Shown piece after piece: positions 7,996 to 13,917 of a stretch of 64,000 nt of DNA (positions are counted from its first letter, which is position 1; the number at the start of each line of letters is the position of its first letter). Under the pieces are notes generated by a model. That model had not been told where the DNA came from. It made no database searches and saw only the letters and a list, made by a program, of their open reading frames with translations. The stretch covers positions 7,022 through 71,021 of the forward strand of contig UQRE01000008.1 of NCBI GenBank assembly GCA_900543415.1. The letters are read 5' to 3'. Source of the stretch: an uncultured Dorea sp. (GTDB taxonomy: Bacteria; Bacillota; Clostridia; Lachnospirales; Lachnospiraceae). The position numbers and the translations under genes were made by a program.

Positions 7996-8470
7996 CTCCT
8001 ACATTGTCAAAAAGTTCTTCCAAATCTTCCTGCGTAGGTCGCATCGCTTTCAAGAAGTTCTGTATGTTCTCATCATTGCTATCATCGTTTCCAACTTCAA
8101 GATCACGGGCTCTCTTCGCACGTTCTGTTCGGATCCGTTGCTCTTCATCGTCTCTTTCTGTCTGATTGCTTTGTCCTGCATACTTAGCAATAGCTTCATA
8201 CGCTTTCACATTCCCAGCAAGCCCCTCTTTGATCATTGCCATATTTAAAGCCGATTCCAAAGTACACTCAATACCAAGCGCATCTAGAACCGGCTTCCAT
8301 TCTTCGCTATCTATTTTAGCAGTCAAAAGCATGTTCAGCGTCTTCCGGAAATCTGCTTTCCGGCGCCTCGCTTCTCCGCTTGCTTTACCACCTTTTATTG
8401 CAATCTCCCGTAGTTCCCCCGTGGTTCGATTGCCAAATCCTTTATCTTTTATGTTTTCATAATTCGCCAC
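7961..8470 (-). CDS. Putative phage terminase small subunit
   Basis: A 169-aa hydrophilic protein with GTG start after GAAGGTGGTG. The N-terminal NRTTGELREIAIKGGKASGEARRRK stretch is basic and suited to DNA contact. A central helical part (LNMAMIKEGLAGNVKAYEAIAKYAGQ) could oligomerise and the tail is acidic (FDNVGDGENEGEEKTE). No classical HTH can be pointed to. Overlap with and position before terL are the main reasons for the call. It could instead be a packaging accessory of unknown function. Confidence 0.65.
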   Translation of the reverse strand: MANYENIKDKGFGNRTTGELREIAIKGGKASGEARRRKADFRKTLNMLLTAKIDSEEWKPVLDALGIECTLESALNMAMIKEGLAGNVKAYEAIAKYAGQSNQTERDDEEQRIRTERAKRARDLEVGNDDSNDENIQNFLKAMRPTQEDLEELFDNVGDGENEGEEKTE

Positions 8471-8516
8471 ACCACCACCTTCAATTCCAGTTAATTATAT
8501 AAAAATACAGTCCTGC

Positions 8517-8585
8517 CAGCTCCATAGGCGACCGCCGATTGCGACCACTAAGGAGTAAGGATGAAATGTAGATCCACTGGAGCTG
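8517..8585. other. Inverted repeat and GCGACC direct repeats upstream of terS (candidate pac site)
   Basis: CAGCTCCA (8517-8524) and TGGAGCTG (8578-8585) form perfect 8-bp arms. Between them GCGACC occurs twice (8528-8533 and 8541-8546), 13 bp apart. The segment lies just upstream of the putative terS and is not coding in any convincing frame. Terminase recognition sites often lie in or near terS, so a packaging site is possible, but nothing in the sequence proves it. Confidence 0.3.
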
Positions 8586-8606
8586 TGCACGCTGTACGCT
8601 ATGAAA

Positions 8607-8678
8607 TTGGATTGACAAGACTCGAACTTGTGACACATGGCTTATAAGGCCATCGCTCTACCACTGAGCTACAATCCA
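8607..8678 (-). tRNA. tRNA-Ile (anticodon UAU), phage-encoded
   Basis: All arms fold: acceptor TGGATTG/CAATCCA, D arm GCTC-AGTGGTA-GAGC, anticodon arm ATGGC-CTTATAA-GCCAT, a 5-nt variable loop, and T arm ACAAG-TTCGAGT-CTTGT, 72 nt in all with discriminator A and no encoded CCA. The loop CTTATAA gives anticodon UAU, reading AUA. Most bacteria instead read AUA with a lysidine-modified CAU tRNA, so this looks like a phage supplement. It lies between the ArpU-like regulator and the terminase genes. Confidence 0.88.
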
Positions 8679-8686
8679 ATAGTTTT

Positions 8687-8809
8687 TTAAGCACGAAAAA
8701 AAGACGCCAAGGCAGTAGCGTCTCTTTTACGACTTTTAAGAAGGTCCCAATCAACCTGCTCAAGAAGAGTTTCGTCCTTTTGCTTCTTCCTGATGATACT
8801 AGCATACAC
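8687..8809 (-). CDS. Candidate small phage protein, 40 aa, GTG start
   Basis: A short frame reads MYASIIRKKQKDETLLEQVD and ends SRKRDATALASFFRA. Its composition (charged, with one amphipathic helix) looks coding. It begins 6 bases after the stop of the ArpU-like gene, but the only nearby purine run, AAAAAAGG, abuts the GTG, so initiation would probably depend on coupling. The 3' end coincides with a terminator hairpin. No family is recognised. Confidence 0.42.
   Translation of the reverse strand: MYASIIRKKQKDETLLEQVDWDLLKSRKRDATALASFFRA
8694..8724 (-). terminator. Rho-independent terminator between late regulator and tRNA-Ile
   Basis: On the minus strand AGACGC pairs with GCGTCT over a 10-nt loop and is followed by TTTTTTT. 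It would end transcription coming from the early operon after the ArpU-like gene. The tRNA and terminase genes would then need their own late promoter, presumably activated by the ArpU-like protein. It is a good hairpin with a U-tract; the functional reading is inferred. Confidence 0.7.
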
Positions 8810-8815
8810 CCTTTT

Positions 8816-9259
8816 TTACTGAACTTCTATGAACTCTTTTGGAATCTCGAAATGTGCGAGTGCTTTTCCATGTATCTTATGAATCCATCTCTCCGAATAA
8901 TGCAGCTTCTCGGCTATCTCCCACCAATCAAGTCCGGCTATGTATCGATAAAAAAGCACATCCGACTCATTCTCGCTCTTTAGGTTCTTAATGCTCTTAA
9001 CAATCTGCTGGTAGCATTTCACACGATAATGTCTTTCCGAGATAAGCTCCCTCTCTAACCTATCTAACTCTGCAACATATCCCGATAAATCACTTGCTCC
9101 GGATCCATGAGGCATACCATCACTATTTAGTGACACTGAACATCTCATCGACCGTAGCTCTGCTATCTCTGTATTAATACGATCTATTCGTCTGACATGT
9201 GCCCTATATTCACGCAGGTATTCTTTTTTCTTTTCATTCTCAATTTTGACACTGTCCAT
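8816..9259 (-). CDS. ArpU/RinA-like phage late transcription regulator
   Basis: A 147-aa protein. The first 80 residues are a coiled coil (ELDRLERELISERHYRVK). The C-terminal third (SDVLFYRYIAGLDWWEIAEKLHYSERWIHKIHGKALAHF) is a sigma-70 region-4-like helix-turn-helix, as in the DUF1492/ArpU family that switches on late phage operons. The ATG at 9259 is preferred over a GTG one codon earlier, with GGGGG upstream. It is the last gene of the early operon, directly before the packaging genes, the usual place for this activator. Confidence 0.8.
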   Translation of the reverse strand: MDSVKIENEKKKEYLREYRAHVRRIDRINTEIAELRSMRCSVSLNSDGMPHGSGASDLSGYVAELDRLERELISERHYRVKCYQQIVKSIKNLKSENESDVLFYRYIAGLDWWEIAEKLHYSERWIHKIHGKALAHFEIPKEFIEVQ

Positions 9260-9560
9260 CACTATCGCCCCCTATCCCATATTTGTCTGCAAAGTACTCC
9301 GCCACATCCATACTCTCCTGAAAGAGATCTATTGTCACCTTGTCGTCTCCGGATACCTCACCGGACTGCATGCCGGCAAGAAGCCGGCCTATCAGATCAC
9401 GAACGGTCATGATCGTCACCTCTTTCTTTATACTGTAAGGCTTTCTCTCGAATCTCTCCCTTGCCTTGTCCGGTACCTTTCGCCCTTCCAGATCGTTGTA
9501 ATGGTCGTTCTCTCTTATTTTCTGCCTGTGCCGGTCTTTGCTGTCTCTATGCACGATCAT
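9240..9560 (-). CDS. Hypothetical phage early protein with internal alternative start
   Basis: About 106 aa from the ATG at 9560 (MIVHRDSKDRHRQK), which overlaps the end of the DUF551 gene and has AAGG upstream. A second ATG at 9410 has a stronger site (AAAGAGGTG) and would give a 56-aa acidic protein, MTVRDLIGRLLAGMQSGEVS. The basic first half and the acidic second half could be two products or one protein. No domain is recognised. It overlaps the ArpU-like gene by 20 bp. Confidence 0.55.
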   Translation of the reverse strand: MIVHRDSKDRHRQKIRENDHYNDLEGRKVPDKARERFERKPYSIKKEVTIMTVRDLIGRLLAGMQSGEVSGDDKVTIDLFQESMDVAEYFADKYGIGGDSDGQCQN

Positions 9561-10137
9561 CACCACCCTTGTACCTCTCTGGAAGTGGTTGCCATGCTAT
9601 TATAAGTTTTTCATAGCACATAAACTCTTTTTCTTCTCCGTCATATAGCACAACTACTCTGTCTGAATAATCTTCATTCGGTAATTTCCTTAACAATTGT
9701 ACGAGGTAATAGTCTGTTCTTTCTGGCAACCTCTCTCCTACCGGAATCCAACCATCATTCACATATACTGTCGGTTGCTCATCAATTATTCTTAATATAC
9801 TTTTTTTGTATTCCTCCAACGCCAGAATGGTCATTGTTTTTCCGCTTCTCATTCCAGTAATCGTCATTGTTAGGCTTTCTATTTCCTCTTTTAACGCTTT
9901 TCGGTCTATTAGTTCATCATTGTCACTCATGCGCGAACAAATCAATGGAATTCCTGCACGAACCAGTGGAACAATCGCATTGTAGAAATCATCTGTCCCA
10001 TCTTCATATCCTTGTGAATAAATATTAAGGATTTCCTGTCTTTTATTTTTTGCCGGATATTTTGCATATAATTTTTCTTTTCTATTTCCATCTTTGATTT
10101 TATTCATCTCTTCCAAAATCTTCTCTAGTACGTTCAT
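9547..10137 (-). CDS. DUF551-domain phage protein
   Basis: A 196-aa protein starting MNVLEKILEEMNKIK after AAAGGAG; its ATG overlaps the previous stop by one base (TAATG). The C-terminal third, GWIPVGERLPERTDYYLVQLL through IIAWQPLPERY, is the DUF551 pattern common in phage and prophage early regions. The middle part carries helices with IDRKALKEEIESL. Function is unknown; DUF551 proteins are accessory early genes that vary between related phages. Confidence 0.75.
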   Translation of the reverse strand: MNVLEKILEEMNKIKDGNRKEKLYAKYPAKNKRQEILNIYSQGYEDGTDDFYNAIVPLVRAGIPLICSRMSDNDELIDRKALKEEIESLTMTITGMRSGKTMTILALEEYKKSILRIIDEQPTVYVNDGWIPVGERLPERTDYYLVQLLRKLPNEDYSDRVVVLYDGEEKEFMCYEKLIIAWQPLPERYKGGDDRA

Positions 10138-10739
10138 TAAATAACTCCTTTCTCTTTTAGCTGTTCCGTAGCTAATTGGAAAGCCAACATATACACGTCC
10201 AAAATTCCTGTTGATCTTTTCCCGATATCTCCAGCAAATTCCCATACATCACAGAAATGTTCTGACAATGCATCATATCCTTTTGAACCAACTCCTGTGT
10301 CATCAGAAAAATCTTCTAGTACATCTTCATAAAATTCTTCTAATTTATCTTCATCTGTTTCAAAATCAAATCTATCATGTTGAAGAATTTCTTCCATCAT
10401 ATCCCATTCTTCCAATAATTCCTTTAAGTCTTTTTTCGCATTTTCGGAATCATATGTGTATATTTTACGATTATGACAATCGATTTTTTCTCGGAAATAA
10501 CCCACATTATTTACAAAGTCTGAAAATCCTTTGAAGGTCATGTTGTTATAATTCGATGCAATCAATTCTCCTAAATCACCAGATATATGTAATCTGCAAT
10601 AATCTTCTTCAAAAAGAAATCTGATTCTGTATTCATTGCTATCAGAACGTTTAAAATCTACAATCTTGATGTTTCCATAATCTGTGAATTTTGCTATATG
10701 ATTCACAAATTGTTTTTTCTGAAATTTTAAATCAACCAT
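10137..10739 (-). CDS. Hypothetical phage protein, 200 aa
   Basis: A soluble, acidic protein with alternating charged helices (ELLEEWDMMEEILQHDRFDF, KLEEFYEDVLEDFSDD). It has no membrane segment, signal or known catalytic motif. The ATG at 10739 follows GGAGGTGGAG and overlaps the TGA of the upstream gene by one base. I do not recognise the family. Its place among variable early genes suggests a host-takeover or anti-defence accessory, but that is only context. Confidence 0.6.
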   Translation of the reverse strand: MVDLKFQKKQFVNHIAKFTDYGNIKIVDFKRSDSNEYRIRFLFEEDYCRLHISGDLGELIASNYNNMTFKGFSDFVNNVGYFREKIDCHNRKIYTYDSENAKKDLKELLEEWDMMEEILQHDRFDFETDEDKLEEFYEDVLEDFSDDTGVGSKGYDALSEHFCDVWEFAGDIGKRSTGILDVYMLAFQLATEQLKEKGVI

Positions 10740-10978
10740 CACTCCACCTCCAACAGTTCAAAACATTCTTTTAATGTTCCTTTTGTAATTTCCAACCATG
10801 AACCATCATCTACAGAATCAAGATGAACGTGGTCTTTTCCACCAATCATCATGCGTCCGCTTTTATCCAATTCATAAACTTTTCCTTCTTCGATTACAGT
10901 TGAACTGTTTTCGATTAGGAATCCATCTCCATCGTAGTTATCTACACAAAAAGACTTTATGCACTTATACTGTTTCAT
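10739..10978 (-). CDS. Hypothetical small phage protein, 79 aa
   Basis: The start MKQYKCIKSFCVDNYDGDGF follows GGAGGATAGTG. The protein has a beta-rich pattern with VYELDKSG, DHVHLDSVDDG and SWLEITKGTLKECFE, the layout of small phage proteins of about 80 residues found next to MERLTER-type genes in Clostridia prophages. No function is known. The two Cys near the N-terminus are not arranged as a metal site. Confidence 0.62.
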   Translation of the reverse strand: MKQYKCIKSFCVDNYDGDGFLIENSSTVIEEGKVYELDKSGRMMIGGKDHVHLDSVDDGSWLEITKGTLKECFELLEVE

Positions 10979-11153
10979 CACTATCCTCCACTAAATCTTC
11001 GTATTCTGCAAGTTTTTCTACCATTTCTTTTACATATTTACAGTTTCCAGTACCTTGCGAACAATTATTGCAAAACGAACTACAACTAATTCCAGTTTCT
11101 TCTCTTTTTACAGAGACAATTTCTCCGTATTTTCTTTCCGTTAATCTTTCCAT
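10965..11153 (-). CDS. Small MERLTER-type Cys-rich phage protein
   Basis: 62 aa starting MERLTERKYGEIVSV. Four Cys in CSSFCNNCSQGTGNC suggest a small zinc-binding knuckle, followed by a KLAEYEDL helix. This layout (MERLTER, a variable strand, Cys cluster, KLAEYED) recurs in many Lachnospiraceae and Ruminococcaceae prophages. The function is unknown. The site AGGTGG lies before the ATG. Confidence 0.68.
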   Translation of the reverse strand: MERLTERKYGEIVSVKREETGISCSSFCNNCSQGTGNCKYVKEMVEKLAEYEDLVEDSDETV

Positions 11154-11231
11154 AATCCACCTAAAACGGTTCTAACCGCAATTCCCTTTCTATACCTTTT
11201 TCTGACACCCATACATCCACGTCACAATCAA

Positions 11232-11450
11232 CTAAGTCTCAGTTTTATTCTCTAATTCTTCAATTTTATCCGTCAAGTCCATTTCTGGATAATTCTTTTT
11301 CGGGTATCTTTGATATTTCGCACTTGAACAACTTGATCCATTTGCATACAATCTGTAATATTCCAACGCAAGTCTTAACGAAATATCCTTTTGCTTTCCT
11401 GTCAATGTTATTTTGCTTTTATCATTATAGGTTATAAAAATCTTCCAAAT
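11232..11450 (-). CDS. Small phage protein with probable AUU start codon, 72 aa
   Basis: A clean coding frame reads WKIFITYNDKSKITLTGKQK, then LALEYYRLYANG and MDLTDKIEELE. Related early phage proteins of this type begin MWK, and here the codon in the M position is ATT, 9 bases after GGAGGG. No ATG, GTG or TTG lies in frame before the conserved strand. Either AUU initiates, as in infC, or the start codon has been lost and the gene is dying. It sits between two other small early genes. Confidence 0.6.
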   Translation of the reverse strand: MWKIFITYNDKSKITLTGKQKDISLRLALEYYRLYANGSSCSSAKYQRYPKKNYPEMDLTDKIEELENKTET

Positions 11451-11479
11451 ATGTATTTACCCTCCACTAATTTGCTAAG

Positions 11480-11680
11480 TTAATTAACTATAAAATCAAA
11501 ATGGACACAGTTAAAATCTGTTTCTTTTTCTGGGATTGGCATACACACTCCGACTGCATCTTTTACATATGGTATCCCACTTATCTCGATGACTTTCATC
11601 GGATAATAACCTCCCATTCTGCGATTGCAGTCAATCTTTTTTCCAACAAGCTCTTTTGCATTTCCTTGGTACAATCTCAT
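11480..11680 (-). CDS. Hypothetical small phage protein, 66 aa
   Basis: Starts MRLYQGNAKELVGKKIDCN after GTGGAGGTGG. The strand-rich sequence GGYYPMKVIEISGIPYVKD looks like a small beta barrel. No family or motif is recognised. The upstream leader (TTAGTGGAGG and flanking AT-rich sequence) is partly repeated before the AUU-start gene, hinting that the two cistrons arose by local duplication of the leader. Confidence 0.6.
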   Translation of the reverse strand: MRLYQGNAKELVGKKIDCNRRMGGYYPMKVIEISGIPYVKDAVGVCMPIPEKETDFNCVHFDFIVN

Positions 11681-11740
11681 ATTTCCACCTCCACTAAATC
11701 CTAATTTAGTTACTTAGTTAATCCTATCTAACCCAACCAG

Positions 11741-11779
11741 CAGTATAGGACACGCACTACTGGTATAGGTTCTATACTG
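11741..11779. repeat. Inverted repeat with TATAGG repeats downstream of the tyrosine recombinase gene
   Basis: CAGTATAG (11741-11748) and CTATACTG (11772-11779) are perfect 8-bp arms, and TATAGG is repeated directly inside. There is no U-tract on either strand, so it is a poor terminator. Recombinase target sites commonly lie beside the recombinase gene with this kind of short arm, so a crossover site is one possible reading. Confidence 0.35.
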
Positions 11780-11786
11780 TTAGTTG

Positions 11787-12848
11787 CTATGCAGCCGCAC
11801 CGTACTTCCTAAACGCTCCAAGCACCTGATCCGGTGTCGTAGCAGCGTAATGTTTATTAAGCGTTCTCGCATCTCCGTTTTTGTGTCCAAGGTAAAACGC
11901 TACCAATTCTCTCGGACAGCCGCGTTTAACCATGTTGGTCGCTGTTGTCTTCCGGAAGAGATGCGGATATACTCGTCTCTTAAGCCCCGACCGCTCTGCT
12001 ATCCTGCCGATGGCACTTTCAATTCCCGGTTTCGCTAATCGCTTACAGTCTCGCTTGCTGGAGATAAACAGTGCCGGCTCTTTATCGTTTCGGCTATCGA
12101 TGTACTTTTTCAGATGGTACTTCGCGGTATCATCTAAGCAGACGGTTCTCCACGTCCTGTTTTTCTGTCCATAGACCATAAGTTCGCCAGACTGCCAGTT
12201 GATATCCTGCACGTTTACCGATACGCATTCAGATACACGTACAGCAGTACTCCGGAGAAACTCCAACAACGCCCTGTCTCTAAGGCTTTCTTTATACTCA
12301 TCCAGATTTGTTACCTTGTTTTTAACCTTAACCTTGCAGGCGTCTCTTAATGCTTCCAGTTCACCATCCGTTAAATGGTCGATTGGCTTGTCCATCTCTC
12401 GATACGGTTCCACGCTATCCACTGGATTGTCACTTCTTAAGTGGCTCTTTCTCATCCATGTGAAGAAAGCACTCAAATTTCTACGCTCATTGTTAATCGT
12501 ACTTGCCTGATTACCTTTTCTGGCATAGGACTGTAAATAAAACTCCACATCCATGTCGGATACGTCTAAAAGAGATTTCTGAACGAACTCGATAAAGTTT
12601 CGGATTGTGAGCATATAATACTCTACTGTCTTTGGACTTAGCTTCGGTGCTTTCTTGGTCATATAGATTGCTATGATCCGCTGGTTTGTATCGTCTATCG
12701 TTGCCGGCAATGTCTCACTCTCTGTCACCTCAATCCCGAAGAGCGCCTGCACTACTACTTGGTTCAGAATCTCCATAAGTGGCGCATTTAAAAATGGCTG
12801 CATACCTGTTAATATTGTGTCTCTTAATTCTTCTTTTTTCGTACACAT
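11787..12848 (-). CDS. Tyrosine recombinase in the phage early region
   Basis: A 353-aa phage integrase-family enzyme. An N-terminal SAM-like core-binding domain (about 80-175) precedes the catalytic domain with RSTAVRVSE (first Arg), HLFRKTTATN (HxxR) and FYLGHKNGDARTLNKHY (His and nucleophile Tyr). The ATG at 12848 has GGAGG 8 bases upstream. It is separate from the prophage-end integrase at 24-25 kb and lies among early genes, closer to XerC/D-like stand-alone recombinases. It could resolve phage multimers, invert a segment, or be a captured gene. Confidence 0.9.
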   Translation of the reverse strand: MCTKKEELRDTILTGMQPFLNAPLMEILNQVVVQALFGIEVTESETLPATIDDTNQRIIAIYMTKKAPKLSPKTVEYYMLTIRNFIEFVQKSLLDVSDMDVEFYLQSYARKGNQASTINNERRNLSAFFTWMRKSHLRSDNPVDSVEPYREMDKPIDHLTDGELEALRDACKVKVKNKVTNLDEYKESLRDRALLEFLRSTAVRVSECVSVNVQDINWQSGELMVYGQKNRTWRTVCLDDTAKYHLKKYIDSRNDKEPALFISSKRDCKRLAKPGIESAIGRIAERSGLKRRVYPHLFRKTTATNMVKRGCPRELVAFYLGHKNGDARTLNKHYAATTPDQVLGAFRKYGAAA

Positions 12849-12861
12849 AACATCGTCCTCC

Positions 12862-12890
12862 TTGTCTCCTAAGGACGCATGTGTTATAAT
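12862..12890 (+). promoter_or_regulatory. Antisense promoter embedded in a perfect inverted repeat
   Basis: TTGTCT (12862-12867), a 17-bp spacer and TATAAT (12885-12890) form a strong plus-strand promoter. CCTAAGGAC (12868-12876) and GTCCTTAGG (12891-12899) are perfect 9-bp arms flanking the -10 element, an operator-like layout. On the minus strand the same repeat sits just before the ribosome site of the recombinase gene, so it could also act as an mRNA hairpin. Confidence 0.7.
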
Positions 12891-12896
12891 GTCCTT

Positions 12897-12949
12897 AGGT
12901 GAAGAGCAGTGGACGGTCCGGCAAGACATATAGTCCGCTGCTATTTTTT
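12897..12949 (+). ncRNA. Candidate 53-nt antisense small RNA (unit 1)
   Basis: Starting about 7 bases after TATAAT, the transcript would contain little but a terminator: AGCAGTGGAC (12905-12914) pairs with GTCCGCTGCT (12933-12942, one G-U) and is followed by ATTTTTTA. The 18-nt loop carries CCGGCAAG (12918-12925). The RNA is complementary to the spacer ahead of the recombinase gene. No protein can be encoded. A second unit of the same design lies at 20671. Confidence 0.55.
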
Positions 12950-12987
12950 AGTTACGCATACTCACCTTTATTTTTTACCCTATCTTT

Positions 12988-13209
12988 TTATTTCAACGTC
13001 AATCCTCTCTCAACCTCTAAGACCAACGCTGTTAAAATATCTTTTGCGAAATTACTATTGTATTCGCGATATAGATCATCAACTTCTTTTGCGAATGTAT
13101 CCAACTGTGTTTCTGTGAGATGTTTATCCCCTGCATATCGTTTATAGAGATTCCAAGCCTTTTGCAATAACTTAAAAACATCATTGAATGCCATCGCTCC
13201 ACTATTCAT
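12988..13209 (-). CDS. Hypothetical phage protein, 73 aa
   Basis: Starts MNSGAMAFNDVFKLLQKAW; the ATG overlaps the TGA of rusA (ATGA) and GAGG lies upstream, so a longer frame from 13254 is not needed. It is a helical, charged protein (LTETQLDTFAKEVDDLYREY) without recognised domains. It is coupled to the Holliday-junction resolvase, and probably belongs to the recombination block, but the function is unknown. Confidence 0.6.
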   Translation of the reverse strand: MNSGAMAFNDVFKLLQKAWNLYKRYAGDKHLTETQLDTFAKEVDDLYREYNSNFAKDILTALVLEVERGLTLK

Positions 13210-13607
13210 GACAATGCCTCGATTCTGATGTATATGCCTGGGATATCTGCCCAAAACTTTTCTATCAGTTCCGAAGCCACCAGCGCATCATCTTTCCAGA
13301 AGTTGCACAAGGTCATACAATCCTTTAAGAGTTTTTGCAAATTATCTGTATCCGGTTTCGTAATACGATATTCTCCATCTGCATGTGTTGCACCTTTTGG
13401 AAAGCACCATTTTGTTATTAACCGACATCCAGTCTCAATTCTTTTTCTTGGCTTATGTTTCGCCAAGTATCCACACAATTTTAATTTTGCATTTTTGATT
13501 TCTGGCGTGTCATAAAAAACTGGCTTTCCATTGATCACTGTTACTTTATGTTCTTGGGCGGTAACTGTCGGAGGATCCATTGCCATAAAAAATTCTATCT
13601 CTTTCAT
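13206..13607 (-). CDS. rusA: RusA-family Holliday junction resolvase
   Basis: A 133-aa endonuclease. The signature KPDTDNLQKLLKDCM followed by FWKDDALV carries the conserved Asp residues of RusA, which cuts four-way junctions in phage recombination and replication intermediates. The N-terminal FFMAMDPPTVTAQEH is the usual beta strand. ATG at 13607 is chosen because AAAGAGGTG is 7 bases upstream. It sits after the presumed origin and primase gene, next to other recombination genes. Confidence 0.88.
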   Translation of the reverse strand: MKEIEFFMAMDPPTVTAQEHKVTVINGKPVFYDTPEIKNAKLKLCGYLAKHKPRKRIETGCRLITKWCFPKGATHADGEYRITKPDTDNLQKLLKDCMTLCNFWKDDALVASELIEKFWADIPGIYIRIEALS

Positions 13608-13683
13608 TCGCTTCACCTCTTTAATGTGCTAAATTATTTTTATTTCCCACTTTTTCTTTGTGCTGGGGTGGGCTCCCTCCTGT

Positions 13684-13775
13684 GTGTGGGGGGCGTACTT
13701 TAATCGCCCCCACACTTTAAAGGGGGTGCCCGCACCTTCCCGTCCCATCCCGAATATATATACGTAGTATATATA
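13684..13775. other. GC hairpin and AT-rich palindrome beside the iterons
   Basis: This noncoding stretch holds a very stable stem (GTGTGGGGGGCG at 13684-13695 with CGCCCCCACAC at 13705-13715, one bulged G). It also has an AT-rich palindrome (TATATATAC at 13755-13763 and GTATATATA at 13767-13775). The AT block directly next to the iterons is the sort of element where strand opening begins at iteron origins. No T-run makes the GC stem a terminator on either strand. Confidence 0.55.
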
Positions 13776-13785
13776 GGTGCCGGGA

Positions 13786-13917
13786 GGGAATGTTCCCGAC
13801 ACCTCAAAACAAGAGGATGGGAATAAAAACGGGAATCTTCCCGACACCTAGATTTTTAGAAACTGGGAATCTTCCCGACATCTAAAATTTCAGAAAACGG
13901 GAACGTTCCCGACACCT
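13786..13917. repeat. Four palindromic iterons: candidate phage replication origin
   Basis: A 19-bp unit, GGGAAnnTTCCCGACAyCT, occurs four times at 13786, 13831, 13865 and 13899 (spacings 45, 34 and 34). The core is a 12-bp palindrome, perfect in the last copy (GGGAACGTTCCC). The final unit overlaps the TAG stop of the primase-helicase gene at 13916-13918. Regular spacing near three helical turns and a neighbouring AT palindrome are typical of an initiator-bound origin. Confidence 0.75.

Noticed and set aside
8599..8805. A 68-codon minus-strand frame ending within the tRNA-Ile region
   Set aside because: It passes through a full tRNA gene and a terminator. The alternative GTG frame at 8687-8809 is more protein-like.
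11480..11699. Similar AT-rich leader sequences before two small early genes as a possible insertion target duplication
   Set aside because: The similarity is imperfect and centred on the ribosome site, and no transposase or terminal repeats are present.
13629..13847. A 72-codon minus-strand frame across the region between rusA and the primase gene
   Set aside because: It has no good ribosome site at its start, has odd composition, and runs through the GC hairpin, AT palindrome and iterons. The repeats explain the sequence better than a gene.
13786..13917. Regularly spaced repeats that might suggest a CRISPR array
   Set aside because: Only four imperfect 19-bp palindromic units with short, partly similar spacers and no cas genes. 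Iterons at an origin fit better.
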